Shown: positions 44,931-55,282 of the stretch, in pieces
How the letters are laid out: every line of letters starts with the position of its first letter
Numbering within the stretch: the stretch's first letter is position 1
Assembly: GCF_024679245.1 (NCBI RefSeq)
Contig: NC_090178.1
Location: 24,593,703 to 24,657,702 of the forward strand
Direction of reading: 5' to 3'
Length of the DNA: 64,000 nt
Source: Pseudorasbora parva
Lineage: Eukaryota; Chordata; Actinopteri; Cypriniformes; Gobionidae
Notes under the pieces: model-generated
The model's input: only the letters and a program-made list of their open reading frames with translations
What the model was told of the DNA's origin: nothing
Databases searched by the model: none
Made by a program: the position numbers and the translations under genes

Positions 44931-46150
44931 AGCGTGCCCGGGGAGAGAAGAAAACAAAAGAAAACAAAGGAAGGGACATACCATCACGTTCTCCGCGCCC
45001 TCGGGGGCGGAGACTCACCGCCTCGCTTTCGGCGCTGGAAGCGGTTCCTCTCCCCGATGTCCCCCCTGTTGCGGGTGTCCCGCCTCTTCTGCGTCCTGCT
45101 CCTCCACGGAGGGGGCGCACGAGAGGCCACACTACTGCGTTGGCCCAGTCGATGATCCTCGGATCTCGATGGGCCAGGGACACCCTCCTGCCTGGGCGCC
45201 ACCCCGGACGGAGGTGCCGAAAAGCTCAGAGGGCGAGACCGGGGCATCGAGGAGAAAGGCCTTTTCTTTCACCCCGATGTCTACCAGGTTCAGCCACAGA
45301 TGCCTCTCCGTGGCGACCATAGTCGCCATTGACCGTCCGATGACGACTGCTGTGTGTTTGGCCGCCCGGAGAGAGAGATCCGTGATGCAGCGCAACTCAG
45401 CCATCGCATCAGGGGGTAGGCCCTCCCCCTGATCGAGGTCCCTCAGCAGGTCAGCTTGATAAGCCTGCAACACAGACACTGTGTCCAAGGCCGCCGCCGC
45501 CTGACCCGCCGACGTGTATGCCCTGCCATTAAGACGCAAAGTCGTCTTTAAGGGTTTCGATGGCAGGGCTGGAGCTCTTAGTGTCGATGGCCAACCAGAC
45601 GCGAGATAGTTCGCGAACGTCTCGTCGATGGGCGGCATCAACACATACCCTGCCTCGGCCAATCCCTCGACATCAGCGAAATTAAAACGCTGATGTCGAT
45701 GGATTCGCGCCGAGTAGGGTTTCTTCCATGCCCCCACGACCTGCTCGTGAAGGTCGGGGAGGAATGGAAGGCTCCCGGGAGCTGGGCGGCTATGGTTGGG
45801 GAGAAACCGATCGCCCAATCTGTCAGGACGGGCAGCTTCTCCTCTGGCTCTCTGCAACGGCAGCTGAAGTCTCAGCGCCGCGCGCCCCATTACGGCCAAC
45901 AGCTCCCCATACACTGGGCAGGATGGCTGGGAGGATTCAGCCTCAGCCTCATTTCCCTCCTCATCTACAGCCATCCTCTGATCGACCGGGAGAGCACGGG
46001 CAGACGAAGAGGAGGAGTCTCCATTCGACTCCTCCGTCAGCCTGCCCTCGCGACCTGGCTGATCGTCCGCGAGAACTGTACTCTCCAGACGATGAGCCAG
46101 GTCCATCTGGGAGCCCCAGGAAAGACGGCGCCGCTCAGCCTCGGCATGAG
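44931..46150 (-). pseudogene. DIRS D4 gag-like ORF1, lacking its N-terminus
   Basis: The 324-codon frame (46106-45132) includes RFLPNHSRPAPGSLPFLPDL, then LNGRAYTSAGQAAAALDTVS, ELRCITDLSLRAAKHTAVVI and ERHLWLNLVDI, all shared with D3, D5 and D6 ORF1. The Cys-rich N-terminal module is missing because the element is cut at about 46155. A frameshift near 45240 separates the C-terminal tail (SSVASRAPPPWRSRTQKRR), which matches the D6 C-terminus. Confidence 0.85.
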
Positions 46151-46336
46151 CCTCGGCACTTTATAATAAAGTTCATAAAGTGCTCTTCTTAAGAAATGAT
46201 TCCTTGCACATAAGGGTCAGAGCTTTGTCATTTTAAATGGTTATTGTTTAAAACAGTGTTCAGAGTTTACAGAAGGAAATTGGATACATTAATGTAGAAT
46301 CTGATCAAATAAACCTAACAGTATCTTCCCTCCTAG

Positions 46337-46402
46337 AGTTCTTCCCACAACTGATCCGACCGTTTCAACAACTTCTACAACTTCTACACCAAAACCTACT
46401 AT
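46337..46402 (+). CDS. Meprin-like Thr/Ser/Pro exon, copy 1
   Basis: 66 bp between CCCTCCTAG and GTAAGTC, phase 2 on both sides. It encodes VLPTTDPTVSTTSTTSTPKP plus split codons, a mucin-like stretch suited to O-glycosylation. It differs from the other copies by starting with Val-Leu instead of Asp-Leu. Frame matches the linker exon at 28397-28502. The 22-codon length and symmetric phase let it be added or skipped without shifting the frame. Confidence 0.75.
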
Positions 46403-47288
46403 GTAAGTCACAATCACATATGCTCAGATTTGTTTATGTGGATGGAAAAAGTTGAAAGAAATCCTACATTTATTTTTATTTTATGATGGCATGACTGTAT
46501 TGTATTAAGCAATAATATTTGGGAGGCAATTCAAAAGTAACGCAAATCATTTGCGAGAGCAAAAGCATTGACTTTATATTTTTCCTCATTGTATGTTCTT
46601 TCAATCTTCTATTTTTCCATCACAATGTCACTTTAGGGGCTCTGTAAAGATCACTGACGTGACAATGAAGCGCCAATGCATTTGACAAGATTTGAGCGAA
46701 TGCAAATAGCTTATCGAGAGAACACAAATATCTTTGTGAGAGAACGCAGACGCTTTGGAAAATACTTTTTTCCTCACATCTCATATTTTTTTTCCACCAC
46801 CATGTCCCTTTAGGGGCTCTGAAACAAAGTATACTGAATAAAGACTGGTGGTTTAAAAGATGTTTTTGCACTCTCTCATTGATTACATTTTGGGCCACAG
46901 GCTATTTAATACTGAGCACCGATGGTGTGAGGACCCTATTGGAATTGCTCAGCCTATTATTATTATTCTTTTCCCCAAATTAATCGCTTTTTTGAAGGCC
47001 TAAAGATAGAAAACTCATGAAACTTTGCACATGCGTAAGAAGTGGTGCAAATTTACGGCTGATATGAGTTTCAGAATTAGACATGGCAAAATGGCTCAAT
47101 AGCGCCGCCTATAACATTTTATTTAAAAACAATAAATCACTCAAAACGCCTCGGTTACAACTGTAACCTCGGTTTCCTGAAGGGGGAACGAGCGTTGCAT
47201 CGAAAGACGCTTATGGGAACGCTTGTGTGATGAAGTCATGAAGCACATGTGAAATCAGTCCAATAGTGTGAGGGCACGTCAGAGGCGG

Positions 47289-47310
47289 TGACGTCACCAG
47301 GAAGTATAAA
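47289..47310 (+). promoter_or_regulatory. CRE-like site and TATA box in the left D5 inverted repeat
   Basis: TGACGTCA (47289-47296) is followed by TATAAA (47305-47310), pointing into the element on the plus strand. The mirror pair lies in the right repeat near 52297-52318, pointing inward on the minus strand towards ORF1. Confidence 0.5.
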
Positions 47311-47532
47311 GCCTGCCCAAAACACAAAGTCTGAAGTAGTGCTTTGACAGGCATGTAGGAGATATGGCAGTATGATGCAACGCTCGTTCCCCCTTCAGGG
47401 AACCGAGGTTACAGTCGTAACCGAGGCGTTTCCTTTCAGGGGAACTCCCCTTGCATCGAAAGACGCTTATGGGAACGTCATACCAACGCCACCATAGCGA
47501 GACGTGCCTGTCCAGTGTGCAGAAAACAGCAC

Positions 47533-48560
47533 TTAGAGAGACAAGACCCCAGACCCTGGAGTAAAGTCTAGGTCCAGAGAGTAAAACCTAACGAATGTGT
47601 GCGGTGAGGACCAGCCCGCCGCATCACAAACGTCTTGAAGGGCCACTCCTGAAATAAGAGCCTTAGAGGCCGTCATACTCCTCATAGAGTGAGACCAGAC
47701 GGCCAAGGGGGAAGGCAGTCTGACCGACTCATAAGCCAGTGAGATAGTCTCAACCACCCACTTGCTCATTCTTTGCTTAGATGCCGGTGCTCCCCTGTTT
47801 GGGGGCCCAAAGCACACAGACAGTTGGTCAGTCTTACGCCACAAGGCAGCTCTGTGGACGTAAGCATCTAAAGCCCTAACTGGGCAAAGCAAATTACTGT
47901 TCTGCTGGTCCGGATTGAGGAAAGGTGGAGGGCAGAAGGCCTGCAGTACAATAGATCTAGCTACATTAGTAGGGACCTTAGGAACATAACCTGGCCTAGG
48001 ATGAAGGAAGGCCTTGACCATGCCAGGTGCAAATTCCAAGCACGAGGGTGCCACTGACAGAGCTTGAAGATCTCCTATCCTTTCAAGAGAAGAAATAGCG
48101 AGAAGGAATAACGCCTTTAACGTAACAAACTTGTCCTGAACCTCCTCCAAAGGCTCAAAGGGAGCCTGGGAGAGGCCCTGGAGGACCGTTCCCAGGTCCC
48201 AAGCCGGCACCCTAGTGCGAACTACAGGCCTCAGCCTAAGAGTACCACGAAGGAAACGAGATACCAGTGGATCTTTACCCACTGACATACCACCCAGAGG
48301 AGTGTGGTAAGCACCAATAGCCGCCACGTACACCTTTAAGGTGGAGGGGGAAAGACCTGCATCAAACCGTTCCTGCAGGAACTCCAACACTGTACCCAGA
48401 GGGCAGTGAACTGGATCCTGGTGACGGTTCCTACACCAGGAAGTGAACACCGTCCACTTCAGGGCATAGAGCTTCCTCGTGGAGGGAGCCCTAGAGTGCA
48501 GAATGGTCTCTACCACATTGGTAGAGAGACCCGAACTCATGAGCTGGGCCCCTTCAGCGG
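47533..48560 (-). CDS. DIRS D5 tyrosine recombinase
   Basis: The domain starts at about 48540 with LSTNVVETILHSRAPSTRKL and runs to 47533. It contains LERIGDLQALSVAPSCLEFA with the first catalytic Arg, CPVRALDAYVHRAALWRKTD, the HxxR box in WSHSMRSMTASKAL and the nucleophile Tyr in HTFVRFYSLDLD. It is uninterrupted. The same frame stays open further upstream to 49953, across the RT/RNase H gene in another frame. The enzyme would integrate a circular DNA copy by site-specific recombination. Confidence 0.88.
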
Positions 48561-50415
48561 CCACGCCCACAGGTTCCATAATTCTGGACGGGGATGAAAT
48601 ATTGATCCCCCTGCTTGGGACAGGAGGTCCCTCCTGACTGGCAACTGAAGTGGATGCCCATCGAGGAGAGACACTATATTGGGGAACCATACCCTGCCCG
48701 GCCAACGCGGGGCTACTAGAATAAGGCGCACCTGGTCCCTGCGAATTATCTCTAGAACTTTCGGGAGTAGAGCGACCGGGGGAAAAGCATACAGACGCAG
48801 CCTCGGCCACGCCTGTACCATTGCATCCACCCCCAGCGGAGCTGGATGCGTGAGGGAAAACCAGAGTGGACAGTGAGACGTCTCTCGAGACGCAAACAGA
48901 TCCACTTGGGCCTGGCCAAACTCTCTCCAAATCTGCTCCACCACGTCGGGGTGGAGCCTCCATTCCCCGGGCCTCAACCCCTATCTCGACAGTGTGTCTG
49001 CTCCTATATTCTGGACCCCAGGAATATAAGCCTCTCTGATAGAGAGAAACTTCCCCTGAGACCATAGGAGGATCTGGCGTGCCAGCTTGCATAGCGGACG
49101 TGAACGCAGACCCCCCTGGTGATTTATATAGGCGACCACTGCCGTGTTGTCCGTGTGGACTAGCACGTGCTGGCCCCTGAGGTCTGTGAGGAAATTCCTG
49201 AGGGCAAGAAAGACCGCCAACATCTCCAGGCGATTGATGTGCCATGAGAGATGACGGTCCCCCCACAGACCTTGAGTCGAGCGACCCTCCAGGACCGCTC
49301 CCCACCCCGTGAGAGAGGCATCTGTCGTTAGCATCCTGCGACGACCAGAAGCCCCTAACACCGGACCAAGGGCCAGAAACCAAGGTTTCTTCCACATAGA
49401 CAGGGCCCGTAAGCAGCGCCGTGTGACCCAAATCATGCGAAAGGGGTTGCCCCTCGGGGAAAACCCCTTGGTTCTGAGCCACAACTGTAGGGGTCTCATG
49501 TACAGCAGTCCTAGAGTTATCACGTTGGATGCTGCTGCCATGAGACCCAACACTCTTTGAAATTGTTTTACAGTAAGTGACTGGCCTAGTTTCACTTTCT
49601 TTACTGCTGACAGTATGGATTCTATGCGTGCTGGTGACAGGCGTGCCTGCATCAGCACCGAGTCCCACACCACTCCCAGAAAGGTGGTCCTCTGAAGTGG
49701 AGAAAGCACAATCTTCTTGGGGTTCAGCCGCAAACCCAGCTCCTTCATATGAGCGAGAACGACATCTCGATGCTGAACCGCTACCTGATGCGAATGCGCT
49801 AAAATCAACCAATCGTCGATGTAATTCATAATGCGAATCCCCTGGAGACGCAAAGGCGCCAGGGCTGCATCTATGCATTTCGTGAAAGTGCGGGGTGAAA
49901 GTGCTAGACCGAATGGAAGCACCCTGTATTGGTACGCTTTCCCCCGAAAGCAAACCTCAGGTACTTCCTGTGATATTGAAGGATGGATATATGGAAATAT
50001 GCGTCCTTGAGATCTATCGTGACAAACCAATCCTCGGATCTGATCTGTGGCACGATTTGTCTCAGGGTTAACATCTTGAATTTCAGTTGCATGACCGCCT
50101 CGTTCAGCACCCGAAGATCTAAAATGGGACGCAGACCCCCACCCTTCTTCGGAACTATGAAGTAACGGCTGTAAACGCCGGCTTCCCTGTCTGAGTGAGG
50201 TACATATTCTATGGCCCCTATCTCTAACAGGGCTTCCACTTCTAGCTCCATTACCAGAACCTGCTCGGGGCCCACCACAGTGAGTAAGACCCCCGAAAAC
50301 CTGGGCGGGCGAGACCCGAACTGTATCTGATACCCTTTCTCTATCGTATGCAGGACCCAACGAGAAATATTTGGCAGTAGCTTCCACGCCGCCAAAACAT
50401 TTTTTAGAGGTACCA
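48537..50415 (-). pseudogene. DIRS D5 reverse transcriptase-RNase H
   Basis: RT begins near 50400 (NISRWVLHTIEKGYQIQF) with FIVPKKGGGLRPILDLRVLN and FVTIDLKDAYFHISI. A one-base loss near 49945 shifts the frame after RFAFGG. The next frame has VLPFGLALSPRTFTKCIDAA, MNYIDDWLILAHS (YxDD), then RNase H with TTDASLTGWGA and VHTDNTAVVAYIN, ending at an in-frame TAG at about 48980. The remainder to 48537 is again open. Two lesions make it a pseudogene. Confidence 0.9.
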
Positions 50416-50729
50416 TCCTCTCGAGAATGGCTTCTGGTTTCTGTTGAGCTGCCAGGACGGTGCCCTGTAACGGCGAACCGGCAGGGGACACCTGAACTGG
50501 CTGCTCTAGGACCCTCCTTGGAGGGGGTGTGTTCCCCAGGACCACTACCTTTCGGGGTGGACCCTGGGACGCACGCTCATCGGAGACCGCTGCGCCCTGT
50601 AACACCAGAGGTGGCAGGGTTGGCAGAACGGCCCCCGGAGGGCGCCGAAGGGAGACAGGCACCGTATAATGAGGTGTACTCTGCCTCCCTTCGGGGGAGA
50701 ACGCCCCCATAATCCTGACCCCTCGGGCG

Positions 50730-52189
50730 TCAGGACTTCTTTTTAGCAGCCTTCTTGGACGCAATGACGGTCCGTAGATCCGTCTTACCCCTCGAAGGCT
50801 GCGGCAGACTGCGCTTCCCCTGTCCCCAATCTTTTTGAGGGGGAGCACGAGAAGCCACACTCTGCTTTTGTGTGGCACGGTATGAAGAGCCAGCTTTTGA
50901 TGTTTGGGGCTGCTCTCTGTGCTCAGCAGCCCCAGTTAAATGTGAGCGGCGGGGGAGGAGTTTCTGGAACGCTACCGCCTGTTTGGATGCCTCCTGGAAA
51001 CTGTCGACAACCGTGTTTACAGTGTTGCCAAACAGGCCCGAAGGAGACATGGGCGCGTCCATCAGAAATGTTTTATCTTTTTCCTTTATAGAGCTCAAAT
51101 TCAGCCAGAGGTGTCTCTCAGTAGCCACCAAGACTGCCATAGAGCGACCAATAGATTTGGCCGTCTCCTTGGCGGCCCTGAGAGACAAATCTGTGGCCCG
51201 ACGTAGCTCACACACTACTTCGGGCCCAATACCCCCGCCCTCATCCACATCGCTCAGTAATTCAGCCTGGTAGGCTTGTAGGAGCGACATCGTGTGTAAA
51301 CATGCCGCTGCCTGACCAGACGCTGAATAAGCTTTACCCACTAAGGCAGAGGTGGTGCGTACTGGCTTAGTGGGTAATGCCGGGGCCTTTAGGGAAGATG
51401 CAGACTCAGGGGATAAATAGCTTGCTAAATTATCTTATATTTTAGGCATCTCCCCATAACCGTGCTCTTTATAATTCATTTTAGTGGAATAGTGTGATGT
51501 TTGTGCACTATACACCCTATATGAAACCGGTTTTTCCCATGATCTTGACACCTCGGTGTGAAGATCAGGGAAAAATGGTAGACCCCGGCGTTGAGGCTGT
51601 GACCGGGTCGGCAAAAACCGTTCGTCCAACTTGCTTTTTGAACGAACGTCCTGCCTGTCTGCGGGCCAGTCAATGTTTAATCTCTCCACAGCCCGAGTCA
51701 CAACCTCAACTAGCTCTTCAAATGCTTGTGATTGAGGAGGCGGATCCTCTACTTCTCTGATACTAACACTCTCCAGCTCCTCAGAACTGGAGAGCTGCAT
51801 CAGAGGTGCCTCCCTCGGGGTGGAAGTAACCGCAGTGCGTGCTTCCAACCCCAGAGAAAAGGCACTGGATCTATCAGGTGAGGGAAGAGATAAGGCTGGG
51901 CCCGTCTCTATCCCCGCTGATATATCCACTTGCGAACCCCAGGACTGTAATCGCCGCTGTGCCTCGGCAGCAGCAGGACCAGAGCCCCGGGGAACGCGAG
52001 CAAGAACGCCAGGCGGGATCGGAGCGTCCGTAAAGGAAGCGCTTCGCAGTGCCCACAGCCAGCACCCTCGAGCGCTGACCGTGCATGCTCCTCTCCCAAA
52101 CAAGCAACACAAATACTATGTGTGTCCCCACCCGAAAGGAAGCGAGGGCAAGGGTGCACACACACTCTAAACTGCTGCTTTTCCGCCAT
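50730..52189 (-). pseudogene. DIRS D5 gag-like ORF1
   Basis: It begins MAEKQQFRVCVHPCPRFLSG with the Cys-rich module (CVACL, CGHC). A frameshift around residue 60-70 moves it into the frame 52112-51435 (VPRGSGPAAAEAQRRLQSWG ... RRGLPFFPDLHTEVSRSW). An in-frame TAA near 51435, after GEMPKI, interrupts it. The rest (51341-50730) has GKAYSASGQAAACLHTMSLL, ERHLWLNLSSI and a basic tail. The layout equals the intact D6 ORF1. Confidence 0.9.
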
Positions 52190-52453
52190 AGTGTTGAATA
52201 AGAGTTACTTTACTAACTATCAAAACACTGTATTAACTGATCACAAAAGCGCTACTGAAGACAACAGAAGCTAGCGCGGTTGTGTGTTGGGCAGGCTTTA
52301 TACTTCCTGGTGACGTCACCGCCTCTGACGTGCCCTCACACTATTGGACTGATTTCACATGTGCTTCATGACTTCATCACGCAAGCGTTCCCATAAGCGT
52401 CTTTCGATGCAACGGGAGTTCCCCTGAAAGGGAACTGAAAATTTGATGTTTTT

Positions 52454-53189
52454 CCCCCAGGGCATGCAAGATGTAGGTGTGTTTGTTTCTTCAGTAGAAC
52501 ACAAATTAAGTTTTTTTTTTGTTTTTTGTTTTTACTCCGACCATTGCCGTATAATGCATGTCAATAGTTTTTTTTTTTTTTTTAAATTAGAGTTACTATG
52601 AGAGTAAAAAACACACAGACATAGTAATCCATATGAAACCCTGTGGCTCGCGGCGACACATTGATGTCTTAAGACACGAAACATTCGGTTTCTGCGAGAA
52701 ACCGATCAGTATTTGGGTTATTTTTTTACCTAATATCTAGTATTTCCAACACCGTTACTTCCGCCGGAGAAGATCAAAACCCTGCGCGATCATATATATA
52801 GATTCCTCATAGTGTCTGCATGGATGGCACGGATTGGTCAAATGATGAATCTATGTAAATATATATCTATGATCGCGCCGGATTTTTGACTTTCTCCTGC
52901 GGAAGTAATGGCGTTGGGAATAGTAGATGAGATTCGTCTGATATGAGGTAAAAAAAAACAACAACACAAATGCTGATAGGTTTTTTGTAGAAACCGAACA
53001 TTTTGTGTCTTGCCGTGAGCCACAGGGTTTAATATGGGTTAGTATGTCTGTGTTTTTTTACTCTCATAGTGACTCTCATAGAAAACATCTCATTGACATG
53101 CATTATACAGCAACGGTTGGAGCTACAAATCTTCATTTGTGTTCTACTGAAGAAACAAACACACTTACATCTTGCATACCCTGGGGATA
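52454..53189. mobile_element. Fold-back (near-palindromic) MITE, copy 1
   Basis: CCCCCAGGGCATGCAAGATG at the left is answered by CATCTTGCATACCCTGGGG at the right, and the arms continue as imperfect inverted repeats (GTTTCTTCAGTAGAACACAA versus TTGTGTTCTACTGAAGAAAC) towards the centre near 52830. Copies 2 and 3 lie at 60336-61066 and 63041-63788. No coding capacity; it could form a long hairpin RNA. Confidence 0.85.
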
Positions 53190-53974
53190 AGCAGGTCATT
53201 TTTGGGTGAACTAACACTTTAAGCGCAGTTCGAGCTACATTAAATGTATGAGTATGAAATTCGGTAGACACAATTAACCAATACCTACAAAAAAGACCCT
53301 GGGTGCAAAATATGAAAACCCAAAAGGAGGTCAGATGTTTTAAATTTTCTCTGCAATTTTTTGCAGTTTTTGCCATTTCCAGACGTAGTAGCTACTTTAA
53401 CAAACTCCACCTAGAGATTTAATCAGATCATCATCATGTTTTCACAGTCTAATCTAAAGGCCATGGCGAGGTTAAATTGTGAAGATCTTGAGTTTTCCCT
53501 GGAGAGCGAGCCCGTGGTGGCCTAACAAATTTGTTTTGCCATGAAACAGGAAGTTGTTGTAACTCGGGCATACAATTTCCGATCTGCCCCAAACTTCACA
53601 GCTTTGATAAGAGTTCTAGCCTGAAGACATTTACATGACAATATTCAGTTACAGTCATAGCGCCGCCTGTGGGCAACAGGAAAGACCATGTTTTACAGAG
53701 TGATGAGTAGAACAACATGATATTCGGTTGATCTAGTCTTAAGTCCTTGTTGATGTTAAATTGTTAAGATCTTAAGTTTTCAATGAAGGGTGTGTCCATG
53801 GCGGCCTGTCAAAGTATTATGTTTCACCAGGACATAGGAAGCTGTTGTAAGTCAGGCATACAATGTTCGATCTGCCTCAAGCCTCACGTTTGATAAGAGT
53901 CCTGGCCTGAAGACATCTACATACCAATATTAGTTAGTTATAGCGCCACCTGCTGGCAACAGGAAACTGCATGC
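53190..53974. repeat. Tail of duplication unit with TAGCGCCACCTGCTGGC-type repeats
   Basis: Two internal, diverged copies of a ~230-bp repeat can be seen. Each includes GATCTTGAGTTTTC- or GATCTTAAGTTTTC-like, AGGAAG(T/C)TGTTGTAA, GGCATACAAT and ATAGCGCC(A/G)CCTG blocks (about 53480-53690 and 53755-53960). Non-coding, also present in copies 2 and 3 of the unit. Confidence 0.65.
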
Positions 53975-54138
53975 TCATAAAGTGCTATTCTTAAGAAATT
54001 ATTCCTTGCATATAAGGGTCAGAGCTTTGTCATTTTAAATGGTTATTGTTTAAAACAGTGTTCAGAGTTTACAGAAGGAAATTGAATACATTAATGTAGA
54101 ATCTGATCAAATAAACCTAACAGTATCTTCCCTCCTAG

Positions 54139-54204
54139 AGATCTTCCCACAACTGATCCGACCGTTTCAACAACTTCTACAACTTCTACACCAAAACCTA
54201 CTAT
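54139..54204 (+). CDS. Meprin-like Thr/Ser/Pro exon, copy 2
   Basis: 66 bp between CCTCCTAG and GTAAGTC, phase 2 on both sides. It encodes DLPTTDPTVSTTSTTSTPKP plus split codons. It is identical to the two copies at 62016 and 62201. Confidence 0.75.
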
Positions 54205-55091
54205 GTAAGTCACAATCACATATGCTCAGATTTGTTTATGTGGATGGAAATAGTTGAAAGAAATCCTACATTTATTTTTATTTTATGACGGCATGACTTT
54301 ATTGTATTAAGCAATACTATTTGGGAGGCAATTCAAATGTAACGCAAATCATTTGCGAGAGCAAAAGCATTGACTAAATATTTTTCCTCATTTTATTTTC
54401 TTTCAATCTTCTATTTTTCAATCACAATGTCACTTTAGGGGCTCTGTAAAGATCACTGACGTGACAATGAAGCGCGAATCACCTTTTTTGCATTTGACAA
54501 GATTTGAGCGAATGCAAATAGCTTATCGAGAGAACACAAATATCTTTGTGAGAGAACGCAGACGCTTTGGAAAATACTTTTTTCCTCATATCTCATATTT
54601 TTTTTCCACCACCATGTCCCTTTAGGGGCTCTGAAACAAAGTGTACTGAATAAAGACTGGTGGTTTAAAAGATGTTTTTGCACTCTCTCATTGATTTTTT
54701 TTTTTTTGGCCACAGGCTATTTAATACTGAGCACCGATGGTGTGAGGACCCTATTGGAATTGCTCAGCCTATTATTATTATTCTTTTCCCCAAATTAATC
54801 GCTTTTTTGAAGGCCTAAAGATAGAAAACTCATGAAACTTTGCACATGCGTAAGAAGTGGTGCAAATTTACGGCTGATATGAGTTTCAGAATTAGACATG
54901 GCAAAATGGCTCAATAGCGCCACCTATAACATTTTATTAAAAAACAATAAATCACTCAAAACTGAAAATTTGATGTTCCCTTTCGGGGAACTCGAGCTGC
55001 GTCGAAACGCTGTGAGAACGCCTCTGCGTTAATGCGTCGTGAAGCGCCTGTAGAACCATTCCATCGGAAAAAAGATCGATCGTCGGCGTGA

Positions 55092-55118
55092 TGACGTCAT
55101 CGACCGGAAGCTATAAAA
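55092..55118 (+). promoter_or_regulatory. CRE-like palindrome and TATA box of D6
   Basis: TGACGTCA (55092-55099) then TATAAAA (55112-55118), about 165 bp before the ORF1 ATG. The inverse pair is present in the right repeat at about 60160-60190. Promoter activity is inferred. Confidence 0.55.
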
Positions 55119-55282
55119 CGTCCGTGAAAACAAACAGGAACTAGCTTCTGAGCCTTCAGCAAGCAATCTGTGTGAACCTGTCTGTCTATTTGGTGTTTTT
55201 GTCTGTCTATTGAAAGAGTTTTTCCACCCTTTGTTAAATATTCCTTATATTTACAAAAAAGATAAAATAAATAGATAGAGAA

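Larger units (their letters stand above)
41437..46160 (-). mobile_element. Gag-only DIRS element D4, 5'-truncated
   Basis: The left end holds the inverted repeat (TATGTAACCTTAGTTCCCTG ... CTCAGGGAACTAAGG, 41450-41680) and the internal complementary region (near 41690-41750). Its sequence matches D1. On the minus strand a gag-like ORF runs from about 46150 to 44960. Between gag and the terminal region (about 42150-44930) there is no RT, RNase H or recombinase, but a repeat-rich GC-rich spacer. The right (5') inverted repeat and gag start are missing: the sequence passes into the duplicated meprin unit at about 46160-46173. Confidence 0.8.
47148..52435 (-). mobile_element. DIRS retrotransposon D5 (5.3 kb, broken)
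   Basis: The left end GCCTCGGTTACAACTGTAAC and right end CCCCTGAAAGGGAAC belong to inverted repeats of about 170-200 bp. AAC lies at both junctions (47145-47147 and 52433-52435). The empty site TCAAAACTGAAAATTTG is seen in duplication copies 2 and 3. On the minus strand it carries gag-like ORF1 (one frameshift, one stop), RT/RNase H (one frameshift, one stop) and an intact recombinase. It is absent from copies 2 and 3, so it inserted after the duplication. Confidence 0.95.
46173..53974 (+). repeat. Segmental duplication unit, copy 1
   Basis: It starts at TCATAAAGTGCTCTTCTTAA and ends where the same sequence recurs at 53975. Without the inserted D5 element it is about 2514 bp. It contains the Thr/Ser/Pro exon (46337-46402), a satellite-like part (46530-46910), a segment starting AATTGCTCAGCCTATTATTA, the D5 insertion, a fold-back MITE (52454-53189) and a tail with TAGCGCCACCTGCTGGCAAC. 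Confidence 0.9.

Noticed and set aside
46620..46898. Frame of about 90 codons repeated in each duplication unit
   Set aside because: It lies in a satellite-like part with many near-tandem GAGAGAACACAAATATCTTTG-type words, and frames differ between copies.
52838..53376. Frames of 61 and 115 codons repeated at 60715-61253 and 63439-63977
   Set aside because: They recur only because the fold-back MITE and unit tail are duplicated; the sequence shows no protein-like conservation.
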